Notes: generated by a model not told the origin, from the sequence alone. Shown: positions 16,838 through 26,795, counted from the first letter of the stretch. The stretch is 64,000 nucleotides of DNA from Pseudomonas viridiflava (GCF_900591205.1 NZ_UUPU01000044.1:58210-122209); one strand, 5' to 3'. Program-made: numbers and translations.

Positions 16838-17776
16838 GTGGCGCTGGATCATGCAACCCTCGAAGCCGCTGCGCGCTGGTACGTCGACTTGCGTTGCGAC
16901 GACGCCAATGAAGCCACCCAGGAAGCGCATCGGCGCTGGCTCGAGGGCGCGCCCGGGCATCGTCAGGCATGGGACCGGCTGATCCAACTACAGGAACGCT
17001 TTGATCGGGTGGGCCCCGGCATCGCTCGCCCAACGCTCAACAGCGCACGGGTCAAGCGCCGTGAGGTGCTCAAGGTGCTGTCATTGTTGCTCGCGGCGGG
17101 CGGTGCCGGCACCCTGGCCTGGCGCACCACTGCGCTGCCGTCACTGGTGGCCGACCAGCGCACCGCCACGGGTCAAAGCAAAAGCGTGCGCCTGGAAGAT
17201 GGCAGCCGGGTACAACTCAATACCGCCACAGCGATGAACATTCACTACAGCCCTGACCTTCGCGAACTGCAATTGCTCAGCGGGGAAATTCTTGTAGAGA
17301 CGGCCCGTGATGCCCAGGCTCGGCCCTTTGTGGTGCACACCCGTGAAGGCAGTATTCGCGCACTGGGCACACGCTTTATCGTGCGCTGCGAAGAGGTTCA
17401 AACGCGGGTCTGTGTGCTCGAGCATGCCGTCGAAGTGCGTACGGCGATCAACACGCCAGCGGTACGCGTAGAGGCTGGCCAGCAGTTGTGGTTCAGCCAG
17501 GACGTGGCGGGACGCGTGCAACCTGCGAGCCCCGACGCCGATGCCTGGACCCGGGGAATGCTGGTGGTCAACAACTGGCGCCTGGAAGCGTTGATCCTTG
17601 AACTGCAGCGCTACCGTCCCGGGCATCTTGGCTGCCAACCGGAGGTCGCGGCGCTGCGTATCTCGGGTGCCTTTCACTTGAGCAATATAGATACCATTCT
17701 GGAAAACCTGTGCTCCACCCTGCCTGTTCGCATCCGCCAATTCAGCCGCTATTGGACCCGCGTGGAGTCGGTGTAA
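16838..17776 (+). CDS. FecR-type anti-sigma / sigma regulator
   Basis: 312 residues. The N-terminal cytoplasmic DUF4880 domain (AARWYVDLRCDDANEATQEA, then HRRWLEG) binds the sigma factor; one membrane segment follows (VLKVLSLLLAAGGAGTLAW, residues about 75-93, preceded by twin Arg); the periplasmic FecR domain (QSKSVRLEDGSRVQLNTATA) and C-terminal STN-like domain contact the receptor. GTG start at 16838 is chosen for the GAGGAA ribosome site and the 3-bp gap from the sigma gene. Confidence 0.92.
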   Translation: MALDHATLEAAARWYVDLRCDDANEATQEAHRRWLEGAPGHRQAWDRLIQLQERFDRVGPGIARPTLNSARVKRREVLKVLSLLLAAGGAGTLAWRTTALPSLVADQRTATGQSKSVRLEDGSRVQLNTATAMNIHYSPDLRELQLLSGEILVETARDAQARPFVVHTREGSIRALGTRFIVRCEEVQTRVCVLEHAVEVRTAINTPAVRVEAGQQLWFSQDVAGRVQPASPDADAWTRGMLVVNNWRLEALILELQRYRPGHLGCQPEVAALRISGAFHLSNIDTILENLCSTLPVRIRQFSRYWTRVESV

Positions 17777-17895
17777 AGACACACCGAAAATAAATGCTCT
17801 CCAGGGGTTGTTGATTCAGATTCTCATTCGACTTGGTAGATAGAGGCGCATCAGACGCCGCACTTACTCTACTGCCACTGGGCGAAAGGAAACGT

Positions 17896-20325
17896 ATGTC
17901 CGTACACAAACCAACAACTCTACGACCGCCCTCACTGACCCGCATCGTACGCCGGACGCTGCTCGGCATGGCCCTGGGCGCTCCGTTCACATGGATATTG
18001 GTGGCGGCACCCGCCTGGGCGCAGGCCACAGCAGCAAGCCAGTTCGATATTCCCTCAGGCTCGGTCAACACTGTACTTGCGCAGTTTTCAGCGACGACAG
18101 GGGTAAACATTTCCTTCGATCCAGCCCTGGCGCAAGGGCAGCGATCCAAAGGTTTGCACGGTGTCTATACGGTGGACGCAGGCTTGCGCCAACTGCTGGC
18201 CGGCAGCCAATTGCAGGCGGTGCTGCTGGGCAACGGCAGCTACTCGCTAATCCCTGCCGTCGACGCAACGCTGCAATTGGAGCCCACCAGCATCACCGGC
18301 AAATCGGTTGAGTCGGGTTCCGGCCCTGTGGAAGGTTACGTGGCGACCCGCAGCGGCGCAGGCACCAAGACCGACACACCGCTCATCGAAATCCCGCAGT
18401 CGATCTCAGTCATCACTCGCCAGCAGATGCAAGCCCAAGGCGCTCAGACCGTCACCGATGCGCTGCGTTACGTGCCCGGCGTCAAGGTCGAAGCCTATGG
18501 CCTGGACCCCAAGGGTTTTGACTGGTTGTATATTCGCGGCTTCAACGGCCAGGCCAGTAGCGATTACCTCAACGGCTTGCGCCAGCAAAACAACAGCTAT
18601 GCGTTTTTCCGCAGCGAACCCTATGCTCTGGACCGTATCGACGTGGTGCGTGGCCCGGCCTCGAGCCTGTTCGGCCAGGGGGATGCGGGAGGCATCGTCA
18701 ACCGCGTCAGCAAAAAACCTCAAGCCAATCACGTCAACGAAGTGCAGTTCACCGGCGGCAACCATGATCGCCTGCAAGGCCAGTTCGATATCGGTGGCGC
18801 ACTGGACGACGATCAACACCTGCTCTACCGCGTGGTCGGCCTGGCACGTGATGCCGAGACCCAGGTGGATTACGCTGACGGCCACGCGCTGAAAGACGAC
18901 CGCCTGTATATCGCGCCGTCCTTCACCTGGGCGCCAAACGACGACACCAGCCTGACGCTACTCAGTGACTTCATGCGCGATTCAAACGGTGGTTCGCTGT
19001 TCGCCTACAGCACACCGAGTGGCCACACCACCAACACGCTGATGGGCGACCACAGTTTCAACCATCTGGACCAGGAGCAATTCAGCCTGGGCTACGAGTT
19101 CCGCCATCGGCTGGACGACACGTGGGAGTTCCGCCAGAACGCGCGTTACGGGCAGGTTGACGTGATCTTCCAGAACCTGCTGCCCACCGCCGTGGACACC
19201 AGCACCGGCAACGTAACAAGGATCGCCGACCGCTTCGACCAGCACATGGACACGTTCAATCTGGACAACCAACTGCAAGCCGACTTCGCCACCGGCCCGA
19301 TCAGCCACACGTTATTGATGGGCGTCGACTACACCTGGCAAGACGCCGATATCACACGCTGGCGCACACAAGCCCCCAGCTTGAACCTCTACGCGCCGCA
19401 GTACGGTATGGCCATCAACCGTCCCAGTGCGGCCAACAGCCTGAGTTCAATTGATTACGACCAGAGCATCGAACAGGTCGGCGGTTACGTTCAAGACCAG
19501 ATCAAATTCGATGACCACTGGATTGTCACGGCCGGCGGCCGCTATGACTATGTGCGCAACGCCCTGGACAACCATGTCGGCGCTTCTTCCAACCAGAAAG
19601 ACAACGCCTTCACCGGCCGCCTGGGCCTGACCTATCTCACGGAGTTTGGGCTGGCGCCGTATGTCAGCTACGCCGAGTCGTTTACCCCCAACACCGGTAC
19701 GGACCGCAACGGCAGTGCGTTCGACCCGAGCATGGCGCATCAATGGGAAGTGGGTGTGAAATACCAGCCCACCGACGCCATCCTGATGACCCTGGCCGCT
19801 TACGACCTGACCAAGACCAATGTGCTGACCACTGAAATCGTGAACGGCGTGAACACCCGTTTTACCGTGGCATCGGGCGAACAGCAGTCACGCGGCATCG
19901 AAGCCGAGATCAAGGCACGGCTGGATCAACACTGGGACCTGATTGCCTCCTATACCTACACCGACGCCGAGATCACCAAAAGCAACAATGGTGACGAGGG
20001 CAAGCGCCCGGCCAACGTGCCCAAGCACATGGCGTCCACCTGGTTGAACTACACCTTCAACAATAACCTGCTCAACGGCCTGAGCCTGGGCGGTGGCGCC
20101 CGTTACACCGGTGTGCTGTATGGCGACAACGGCAACACCTATCACATCGACAACTACACCCTGTTCGATGCTGGCGCGAGTTACCCGATCAACAAAAACC
20201 TGACCGTTTCGGTCAACGCGCAAAACCTGTTGGACACCGAGTACGTGGCCACCTGTGATGACTCTTATGAGTGCTACCCGGGAATGCGCCGTACGCTGCT
20301 GACCAGCGTTAAATACACCTGGTGA
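17896..20325 (+). CDS. TonB-dependent siderophore receptor with N-terminal signalling domain
   Basis: 809 residues. After a signal peptide (ending near AWAQA) comes an STN signalling domain (FDIPSGSVNTVLAQFSATTG), then the plug (IPQSISVITRQQMQAQGAQT; VRGPASSLFGQGDAGGIVNR) and a 22-strand type barrel ending in Trp (TSVKYTW). It takes up a ferric siderophore and signals to FecR/FecI. Overall it resembles FoxA/FpvA-like transducing receptors, but the ligand cannot be read from sequence. ATG 17896 has a GAAAGGA site; upstream codons to 17833 are in frame but unsupported. Confidence 0.92.
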   Translation: MSVHKPTTLRPPSLTRIVRRTLLGMALGAPFTWILVAAPAWAQATAASQFDIPSGSVNTVLAQFSATTGVNISFDPALAQGQRSKGLHGVYTVDAGLRQLLAGSQLQAVLLGNGSYSLIPAVDATLQLEPTSITGKSVESGSGPVEGYVATRSGAGTKTDTPLIEIPQSISVITRQQMQAQGAQTVTDALRYVPGVKVEAYGLDPKGFDWLYIRGFNGQASSDYLNGLRQQNNSYAFFRSEPYALDRIDVVRGPASSLFGQGDAGGIVNRVSKKPQANHVNEVQFTGGNHDRLQGQFDIGGALDDDQHLLYRVVGLARDAETQVDYADGHALKDDRLYIAPSFTWAPNDDTSLTLLSDFMRDSNGGSLFAYSTPSGHTTNTLMGDHSFNHLDQEQFSLGYEFRHRLDDTWEFRQNARYGQVDVIFQNLLPTAVDTSTGNVTRIADRFDQHMDTFNLDNQLQADFATGPISHTLLMGVDYTWQDADITRWRTQAPSLNLYAPQYGMAINRPSAANSLSSIDYDQSIEQVGGYVQDQIKFDDHWIVTAGGRYDYVRNALDNHVGASSNQKDNAFTGRLGLTYLTEFGLAPYVSYAESFTPNTGTDRNGSAFDPSMAHQWEVGVKYQPTDAILMTLAAYDLTKTNVLTTEIVNGVNTRFTVASGEQQSRGIEAEIKARLDQHWDLIASYTYTDAEITKSNNGDEGKRPANVPKHMASTWLNYTFNNNLLNGLSLGGGARYTGVLYGDNGNTYHIDNYTLFDAGASYPINKNLTVSVNAQNLLDTEYVATCDDSYECYPGMRRTLLTSVKYTW

Positions 20326-20348
20326 GCAGCGCAACGCAGCCGCCACTC

Positions 20349-20391
20349 AAACGGCTTACCGAAAGGTAGGCCGTTTTTTTATGCCCGCAGA
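20349..20391 (+). repeat. 43-bp direct repeat, right copy, with terminator of the receptor gene
   Basis: Identical to 15792-15834. The hairpin part (20349-20380) is an effective rho-independent terminator 23 bp after the receptor stop. Together the copies bracket the DUF2388-fecI-fecR-receptor segment of about 4.5 kb. Confidence 0.9.
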
Positions 20392-20448
20392 GAAGTGCTG
20401 GGGCATACTCGCAACGAAGCAGCCTTGAGCCCCACAGGAACTCCATTC

Positions 20449-21282
20449 ATGAGCTTGGATGTGTTCGCAATCATCATGCTGGGCGCCGCGCTCCACGCCA
20501 CGTGGAACGCGGTGGTCAAAGGCGGCGTGGACAAGCTGCTGACCACCTGCATGATTGCGTCCGCCGCGTCGGTCATCGCGTTGGTCGTCATTCCGTTTCT
20601 GGAACTCCCGGCAAAAGAAAGCTGGCCGTTCATTGGCGCCTCAGTGATTTTGCAGGTGCTGTATTTCGTCCTGGTCGCCTCGACTTACCGAATATCCGAC
20701 ATGAGCCAGACCTACCCGATCATGCGCGGCACTGCGCCGTTGCTGGTGGCAACAGTGGGCGTGTTCCTGCTATCGGAGTCGCTGTCAGTGTTTGCCTGGG
20801 TTGGCATTGCGGTGATCTCCATCGGCATCCTGAGCATGGCCGCAGCACCTTCGAGGGGGCAGCGCAAAGGGCTGATCCTGGCGCTGATCAACGCGGGCGT
20901 GATCGCCGCCTACACCCTTGTCGACGGCCTGGGCGTGCGCAAATCCGCGGCGCCTGCGGCCTACACACTGTGGATATTCCTGCTGACCGCAATCCCGCTG
21001 GCCGCATGGGCGCTGGGCACCCGGCGGTACGAATTCTGCCGCTACCTGACGCGCAACTGGCGCGCCGCAATCGTCGGCGGCGTTGGCACCGTGGCCTCTT
21101 ACGGCCTGGCGCTCTGGGCGATGACGGCAGCCCCGATCGCCACGGTGTCGGCGCTGCGAGAAACCTCGATCCTGTTTGGCGTGGCGATCTCGGCGTTAGT
21201 GCTCAAAGAGCACCTGTCCCGCCTGCGTATCGTCGCAGCCTGCATCATCGCCGCCGGGGCGATGGTATTGCGCCTGGGCTGA
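20449..21282 (+). CDS. EamA/DMT-superfamily exporter
   Basis: 277 residues with ten predicted membrane helices in two EamA repeats (first from residue 1, second from about 145). The motif YRISDMSQTYPIMRGTAPLL and the C-terminal ETSILFGVAISALVLKEHLS are typical of drug/metabolite transporter family exporters. ATG 20449 has CAGGAA about 9 bases upstream; the frame continues to 20395 in the terminator region. Substrate unknown. Confidence 0.88.
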   Translation: MSLDVFAIIMLGAALHATWNAVVKGGVDKLLTTCMIASAASVIALVVIPFLELPAKESWPFIGASVILQVLYFVLVASTYRISDMSQTYPIMRGTAPLLVATVGVFLLSESLSVFAWVGIAVISIGILSMAAAPSRGQRKGLILALINAGVIAAYTLVDGLGVRKSAAPAAYTLWIFLLTAIPLAAWALGTRRYEFCRYLTRNWRAAIVGGVGTVASYGLALWAMTAAPIATVSALRETSILFGVAISALVLKEHLSRLRIVAACIIAAGAMVLRLG

Positions 21283-21353
21283 AACCCGGTCATGCGGCGT
21301 TTCACATTTACCTGTAAAAAGCAGTAACCCAAGGACAACAGATCATTCTCAAA

Positions 21354-23183
21354 ATGAACGGAGTTCAGCGCGTGTTTTCGATTTCTTGCCGTCAACTGTC
21401 GATGCTTGCCGCAGCCCTGGCCCTGGCTGGCTGCCACACCCCCGTCAACGAACAACCTCCGGCACCAGAGCTGGGTTCAGGCTATCGCACCGACCTCGCC
21501 ACCCGCCATGCCGAACGCCATATGGCCGCCGCCGCCAACCCGCTGGCGGCCGAAGCCGGCCGTGAGATGTTGCGCCAGGGCGGTTCGGCGATTGACGCGG
21601 CGATTGCGATGCAGGCGGTGTTGACCCTGGTGGAACCGCAGTCTTCGGGCATCGGCGGCGGCGCTTTCATCATGCTGTGGGACGGCAACAACGTGCATGC
21701 CTATGACGGCCGCGAAACGGCACCCGCCGGGGCGACGGAGCGCTTGTTTCTTAAAGCGGACGGCACGCCGATGGCGTTTCCCGAGGCGCAGATTGGCGGG
21801 CGCTCGGTCGGCACGCCAGGGGTGTTGCGTGCGCTGGAGATGGCGCACAAACAGAGCGGGCACCTGCAATGGTCCAAGCTGTTTGAGCCGGCGATTCGTT
21901 TGTCGGAGCAAGGCTTCGCGATTTCCCCGCGCTTGCATGCGCTGATCGCGGCTGACCGCTACATCCCTCAATCCCCGGAAATGGCGGCTTATTTTCTGAA
22001 TGCCGATGGCACACCCAAGGCCACCGGCACACTGCTGAAAAACCCGGCGCTGGCCGGCGTGTTCAAGCGCATCGCCAAAGAGGGCCCGGACGCGCTGTAC
22101 CACGGGCCGATTGCCGATGAGATCGCGCGCAAGGTCCAGGGCAATCGCAACGCGGGCAGCCTGTCGCAGGCGGACCTCGAGGGCTACACCGCCAAACAGC
22201 GCACGCCGCTGTGCACCGACTACAAGCAATGGAAGGTGTGTGGCATGCCGCCGCCGTCGTCGGGCGCGATTGCCGTGGCGCAGATCCTCGGCACCTTGCA
22301 GGCGCTGGAAGCCAGCAACCCAGGCTTGGCCATCGCGCCGATGAAACCCGTAAAAAGCGCCACAGCCGCCGGCCTCGAGCCCACCCCCGAAGCCGTGCAC
22401 CTGATGGCCGAGGCCGGGCGCCTGGCCTTTGCCGACCGCGGTTTATACGTGGCCGACGCCGACTTTGTGCCAGTGCCGGTCGCCGGTCTCGTCGCCCCGG
22501 ATTACCTGGCCAGCCGCGCCGCGCTGATCGGCGAGCGCAGCATGGGCATCGCCAAACCGGGTACGCCGGCAGGTATCCAGGTGGCCTACGCGCCAGACCG
22601 CTCGCCGCTGCGTATCTCGACTTCGCAGGTGGTGGCCGTGGATGATCTGGGCGGCGCCGTTTCGATGACTACCACGGTGGAAGCCGCATTCGGTTCCCAT
22701 GTGATGGTCGAGGGCTTTTTGCTGAACAACCAGATGACTGACTTCTCGTTCATCCCCCAAGAACATGGCCAGCCGGTAGCCAACCGCGTCGAGCCCGGCA
22801 AACGCCCGCGCTCGGCCATGGCGCCGACCCTGGTATTCGACCGCAAAAGTGGTGAGCTACTGGCCGCCGTGGGCTCGCCGGGCGGCTCGCAGATCATCGA
22901 GTACGTGAGCAAATCCCTGGTGGCGATGCTGGACTGGAACCTGGACCCGCAAGCCGCCATCAGCCTGCCCAATTTCGGCAGCCGCAATGGCGCGACCGAG
23001 CTGGAAGCGGGCCTCTTCAGCCCCGCGTTGAAACAGGCGCTGAAGGACAAGGGCCATGCGCTGAGCGAGATCGACATGACCAGCGGCATCCAGGCCATCG
23101 TTCGCACGCGCAATGCCCAGGGAAAGGTATCGCTCAGCGGCGGCGCCGACCCGAGGCGTGAAGGCGAGGCCCTCGGCGATTGA
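21354..23183 (+). CDS. ggt: Gamma-glutamyltransferase, lipoprotein-type signal
   Basis: 609 residues. The N-terminus has a lipobox-like end (LALAGC), pointing to membrane anchoring of a normally soluble periplasmic enzyme. Ntn-hydrolase features: GGSAIDAAIAMQAVLTLVEP, SSGIGGGAF, the autoprocessing Thr at residue 423 in ISTSQVVAVDD, and GSPGGSQIIEYV at the C-terminal oxyanion loop. The usual Thr-Thr-His triplet at the processing site is Thr-Ser-Gln here. It should cleave gamma-glutamyl bonds such as in glutathione. Confidence 0.9.
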   Translation: MNGVQRVFSISCRQLSMLAAALALAGCHTPVNEQPPAPELGSGYRTDLATRHAERHMAAAANPLAAEAGREMLRQGGSAIDAAIAMQAVLTLVEPQSSGIGGGAFIMLWDGNNVHAYDGRETAPAGATERLFLKADGTPMAFPEAQIGGRSVGTPGVLRALEMAHKQSGHLQWSKLFEPAIRLSEQGFAISPRLHALIAADRYIPQSPEMAAYFLNADGTPKATGTLLKNPALAGVFKRIAKEGPDALYHGPIADEIARKVQGNRNAGSLSQADLEGYTAKQRTPLCTDYKQWKVCGMPPPSSGAIAVAQILGTLQALEASNPGLAIAPMKPVKSATAAGLEPTPEAVHLMAEAGRLAFADRGLYVADADFVPVPVAGLVAPDYLASRAALIGERSMGIAKPGTPAGIQVAYAPDRSPLRISTSQVVAVDDLGGAVSMTTTVEAAFGSHVMVEGFLLNNQMTDFSFIPQEHGQPVANRVEPGKRPRSAMAPTLVFDRKSGELLAAVGSPGGSQIIEYVSKSLVAMLDWNLDPQAAISLPNFGSRNGATELEAGLFSPALKQALKDKGHALSEIDMTSGIQAIVRTRNAQGKVSLSGGADPRREGEALGD

Positions 23184-23411
23184 GGTTATTGAGTGGGGAT
23201 TAGTCCTCGCGGGACGCGAAGACAGATCATTCGCACAGAATAATGAGATAGGACCTACGAACTATATTCTCAGATCCTCTTCATAGCTTCAGCCAGCAAA
23301 GTGCCATGTCATTTTTTGCGGTAAAAAGCCCCTTGAGCAGCCTCTTCTCTCCTGCGACTTTCTGGCCCGCTCCTACTTGCCAGAGGCTACGTCAAGGACG
23401 TAGCATTTCGC

Positions 23412-23732
23412 GTGCTAACAATCATAGAGTCTCCGCTTTTCAGCAGGCTATGGCCCGACTACTGGACTGAGCAAGAAAAAGGCGTTTTCATGGCTTTTCT
23501 AGCCAGCCATCCTGAAGCCGGTACTGTTGTATCTGGCTCGGGTGGTTGTCGAAAAATCCGTTGGAGCCTGGATGGCCGAGGCAAAAGTGGATCGGTGCGA
23601 ATCATCTACACCACTCAGTTGGCTTGCGGGTCTCTGGTAGCACTACTGATTTACGGAAAAGGTGCAACCGAGAATATTCCAGCGCATACGCTGTACAAAA
23701 TCGCAAAGGAAATGAACCATGCCACTCACTGA
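23412..23732 (+). CDS. RelE/HigB-type toxin
   Basis: 106 residues, GTG start. The pattern (GGCRKIRWSLDGRGKSGSVR, then IIYTTQ, and C-terminal ALLIYGKGATENIPAHTL) is that of the HigB/RelE mRNA interferase family. It overlaps the HTH antitoxin gene by 14 bp, the toxin-first order of HigBA. The region is poorer in GC than its neighbours, a common sign of recent arrival. A 228-bp stretch upstream (23184-23411) holds no gene but should hold the promoter. Confidence 0.85.
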   Translation: MLTIIESPLFSRLWPDYWTEQEKGVFMAFLASHPEAGTVVSGSGGCRKIRWSLDGRGKSGSVRIIYTTQLACGSLVALLIYGKGATENIPAHTLYKIAKEMNHATH

Positions 23733-24033
23733 AAAACAGCTGAAGGAACGTGATGCCAAACGCAATATCGGCGAGGAATTACTCGCCGCCATTGTGGACG
23801 TTAAAGCGGGTCGCCACGGCCAGGTACACCAGGTTGAGATCACTCAAGCTGCGCAGGCACGCAGTAAGACTGGGCTGTCACAACCTAAATTTGCAGAGCT
23901 TTTGGGCGTTTCGGTAAGAACCCTCCAAGAGTGGGAGCAAGGACGGCGTGCGCCGTCCGGGGCAGCACGCTCACTGCTGCATATTGCCGCAAACAGACCG
24001 GACGTTTTCAGGGAGGTCCTGAGTAACGCCTGA
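23719..24033 (+). CDS. HigA-type antitoxin (XRE HTH)
   Basis: 104 residues. The HTH is in the C-terminal half (SQPKFAELLGVSVRTLQEWE, residues about 55-74, then QGRRAPSGAARSLL), with a helical N-terminal part. It should neutralise the toxin encoded just upstream and repress the shared promoter. The two genes overlap by 14 bp. Confidence 0.87.
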   Translation: MPLTEKQLKERDAKRNIGEELLAAIVDVKAGRHGQVHQVEITQAAQARSKTGLSQPKFAELLGVSVRTLQEWEQGRRAPSGAARSLLHIAANRPDVFREVLSNA

Positions 24034-24058
24034 CGGCGTTACTTGCTCCGTGGGCCGA

Positions 24059-25153
24059 CTAGCGCGTGATCTTCAGCCCCTTGCGCCCCGCATGCCGCTC
24101 CAGCGCCAGCTCAATCAGGCGGCTCACCAATTCGCTGTAGCTCATGCCCGCCGCCTGCCACAGCTTGGGGTACATGCTGATGCGGGTGAAACCCGGCAGT
24201 GAGTTGACTTCGTTGATCAGCACTTCACCGTCGTCGGTGAGGAACACGTCGACCCGTGCCAGGCCGGCGCACCCCAGCACTTCAAAGGCGTCGATGGCCA
24301 GGCGGCGAATGCGCTCGCTGGCAGCCTGGCTGATAGCCGCCGGCACCACCACCTGGGCGGCCTGGTCGTCGATGTATTTGCTGTCGTAGGAATAGAACCC
24401 GCTGCTCACCACGATCTCGCCACAACCGCTGGCGATGGGGTTTTCGTTACCCAGCACAGCGCATTCGATTTCGCGACCCTGGACGGCGGACTCCACCAGC
24501 ACTTTCTCATCAAAACCCAGGGCCAATTCCACGGCGGCGTGGTATTCGGCTGCATTGCCGACCTTGCTCACGCCCACCGAGGAACCCTGGTTGGCGGGCT
24601 TGACGAACAGCGGCAGGCCGAGGGTCTTCACCGCCGTGTCGAAGGAGGTGCGCGCCGCATTGCGCCGGGTCAGGGTGATGAACGGCGCGACGGCAATACC
24701 GGCATCGCGCAACAGGCGTTTGCTGATGTCCTTGTCCATGCAGACTGCCGAGCCCAGCACATCCGAGCCGACAAACGGCAGGTCCGCCATGCGCAGCAAA
24801 CCTTGCAGGCAGCCGTCTTCGCCGAGGGTGCCGTGGACGATGGGGAAGATCACATCAATATGTTCGAGCAGGCCGCTGCCTGCGGTTTCCACCACTTGCT
24901 GGCTGGCCTTGCCGGGCACCACCGCCAGTTCGCGATTGGATTGATTCAGCGCAATCAGGGCCGGGTTTTCCTGGTTGATCAGGTAATTCGACGTGTCGTT
25001 GAGGTGCCAGTGGCCGGCCTTGTCGATGCCGATCAAGACCGGCTCGAAGCGCGAGCGGTCCAGCGCATCGACGATATTGCGCGCCGACTGCAACGAGACT
25101 TCGTGCTCGGCCGAACGGCCACCAAAAATAATACCTACCCGCACCTTGCTCAT
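24059..25153 (-). CDS. ddlA: D-alanine--D-alanine ligase A
   Basis: 364 residues, cytoplasmic ATP-grasp ligase making the D-Ala-D-Ala dipeptide of peptidoglycan. Visible motifs: [17 protein letters not shown] at the N-terminus, [39 protein letters not shown], and [20 protein letters not shown]. The length and the GRSAEHEVS start match the DdlA subtype; a DdlB usually lies in the mur-fts cluster. Single gene, converging with the higA-type gene. Confidence 0.95.
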   Translation of the reverse strand: MSKVRVGIIFGGRSAEHEVSLQSARNIVDALDRSRFEPVLIGIDKAGHWHLNDTSNYLINQENPALIALNQSNRELAVVPGKASQQVVETAGSGLLEHIDVIFPIVHGTLGEDGCLQGLLRMADLPFVGSDVLGSAVCMDKDISKRLLRDAGIAVAPFITLTRRNAARTSFDTAVKTLGLPLFVKPANQGSSVGVSKVGNAAEYHAAVELALGFDEKVLVESAVQGREIECAVLGNENPIASGCGEIVVSSGFYSYDSKYIDDQAAQVVVPAAISQAASERIRRLAIDAFEVLGCAGLARVDVFLTDDGEVLINEVNSLPGFTRISMYPKLWQAAGMSYSELVSRLIELALERHAGRKGLKITR

Positions 25154-25197
25154 GACCCGGCCTCACTGTTGAAAGTAAGGCTTCTTACCATGAGCCG

Positions 25198-25836
25198 TCA
25201 GCGATTCGCTACCAGATGTGCACCGAACAACAGGTAGCAACCGCCGGCGAAACGATCGAGCCATTTGCGCGACCGGCTGTACAGGTTGGCCATGCGCTCG
25301 CTGGAAAACACCAGGGCCACACTGGAATACCAACTGAACGACAAAGTGGCCATGGTGATCACCGCCATGCTCAGCAGCGCCGGCGACGGTGACGGCGGCA
25401 TGGTCGAGGCGAAGGCCGTGGCAACGAACAGCGCCGCCTTGGGGTTGGACAAGTTGCCCAACAACCCGAAGCGCCAGGCGGAAAACAACGAGCGTCGCGG
25501 CTCATCGGGCAACACAGCCTGGCCCGCGGCCGGGGCCGAGCGCTTGAACAATTTGAGCCCCAGATAGATCAGGTAGCAGCCGCCGATGATCTTGAACGCC
25601 AGGTACAACATAGGCGCGGCGGTAAACAGCGACTTGATGCCCAGGCCACCCGCCAGCCCCCAGATGATGGTTCCGGTGGCCACGCCCGCCGACGCCATCA
25701 CGCCATGCCGACGCGAAACACTGGCGGCCAATTGCGCGGTGTTGAAGAAGTTGGGGCCGGGCGTCACCACCGCCACCGTCCACAGCAGGGCCAGCGAGAC
25801 CAGCGGCGCCACATAGGCGGGGTTGAGAAAATCCAT
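25198..25836 (-). CDS. LysE/RhtB-family amino acid exporter
   Basis: 212 residues with about six membrane helices and the family N-terminal motif VVTPGPNFF followed by GVATGTIIWGLAGGLGI. Exports an amino acid or related small metabolite; substrate unknown. It lies 137 bp from, and divergent to, an AraC regulator that may control it. Confidence 0.9.
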   Translation of the reverse strand: MDFLNPAYVAPLVSLALLWTVAVVTPGPNFFNTAQLAASVSRRHGVMASAGVATGTIIWGLAGGLGIKSLFTAAPMLYLAFKIIGGCYLIYLGLKLFKRSAPAAGQAVLPDEPRRSLFSAWRFGLLGNLSNPKAALFVATAFASTMPPSPSPALLSMAVITMATLSFSWYSSVALVFSSERMANLYSRSRKWLDRFAGGCYLLFGAHLVANR

Positions 25837-25973
25837 CGGGCAGCTCCATCAGCGCAAGGCACGAACACCGATCATAGGCTCCGCCTGCAACCTGCACAAT
25901 CGTACAAGACCTTGGCAGACACGGGACGCAGACTCGGTTAACGTATTTCCACCTTCACGTGTGACAAGCCACT

Positions 25974-26795
25974 ATGGGCCACCCCATTTCCCCCCTCGAC
26001 TGGCTGCACCGCGCCCCCCACGCCAGCGGCCTGGACCGTATCGAGGCGTACTTTGCCGGCTACGCGTTCGACCCGCATCGCCATGACACCTACGCCATCG
26101 GGCGCACGTTATTTGGCGTGCAGAGCTATCACTACCGCGGCTGCATGACCCACAGCATGCCCGGTGCAACCATGGTGATTCATCCGGATGAAAGCCACGA
26201 CGGCCGTGCCAGCAGCGTGGAGGGCTTCAAGTACCGCATGATTTATGTGGAGCCGGCACTGATCCAACAGATTCTCGGCGGCAAACCGCTGCCATTTATC
26301 CACAACGGGCTGTCGGCGGACCCGCGACTGTTCCGCGCCAGCGAGGTCCTGCTGCAAAGCCTGGACTGCCCGATTGATCCGATGCAGGAGCAGGATGCGC
26401 TGTTCGACCTGGCCCAGGCGCTGAACGCCGCGTCCGGGGCGATCATCAGCCGCAAATCCTTCGACTACGTTGCCGCCGAGCGCGCCCGCGAATTTATCCA
26501 CAGCGCCCTGGGTCGCAGCATCACCCTGGATGAAATGGCCGACCACTGCGGCCGTGACCGCTGGGCGTTATCGCGGGATTTTCGCTTGTTGTTCGGCACC
26601 AGCCCCTACCGCTACCTGACCATGCGCCGGCTGGACCTGGTACGCAGCCTGCTGGCCCAGGGCCAATCCCTGGTGGATGCCGCACTGACCGCAGGTTTCA
26701 CCGACCAAAGCCATATGACCCGGCAGTTTCGCAGCACCTACGGCATGCCACCCTCGCGTTGGGTGAAGATGTCAGGCCGGGTCCAACACCGCTAG
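25974..26795 (+). CDS. AraC-family transcriptional regulator
   Basis: 273 residues. An N-terminal AraC-type ligand domain (FDPHRHDTYAIG; HPDESHDG) is followed by a two-HTH C-terminal domain from about residue 170 (SITLDEMADHCGRDRWALSR; GFTDQSHMTRQFRSTYGMPP). The His-rich start is typical of the cupin-like sensor of amino-acid exporter regulators. Its 3' end overlaps that of the convergent MFS gene by 24 bp. Confidence 0.92.
   Translation: MGHPISPLDWLHRAPHASGLDRIEAYFAGYAFDPHRHDTYAIGRTLFGVQSYHYRGCMTHSMPGATMVIHPDESHDGRASSVEGFKYRMIYVEPALIQQILGGKPLPFIHNGLSADPRLFRASEVLLQSLDCPIDPMQEQDALFDLAQALNAASGAIISRKSFDYVAAERAREFIHSALGRSITLDEMADHCGRDRWALSRDFRLLFGTSPYRYLTMRRLDLVRSLLAQGQSLVDAALTAGFTDQSHMTRQFRSTYGMPPSRWVKMSGRVQHR

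Noticed and set aside
17800..17840. Fur-like sequence (GATTCAGATTCTCATTCGA) before the TonB receptor gene
   Set aside because: Only about 11 of 19 positions match; the better Fur box upstream of the sigma gene explains iron control.
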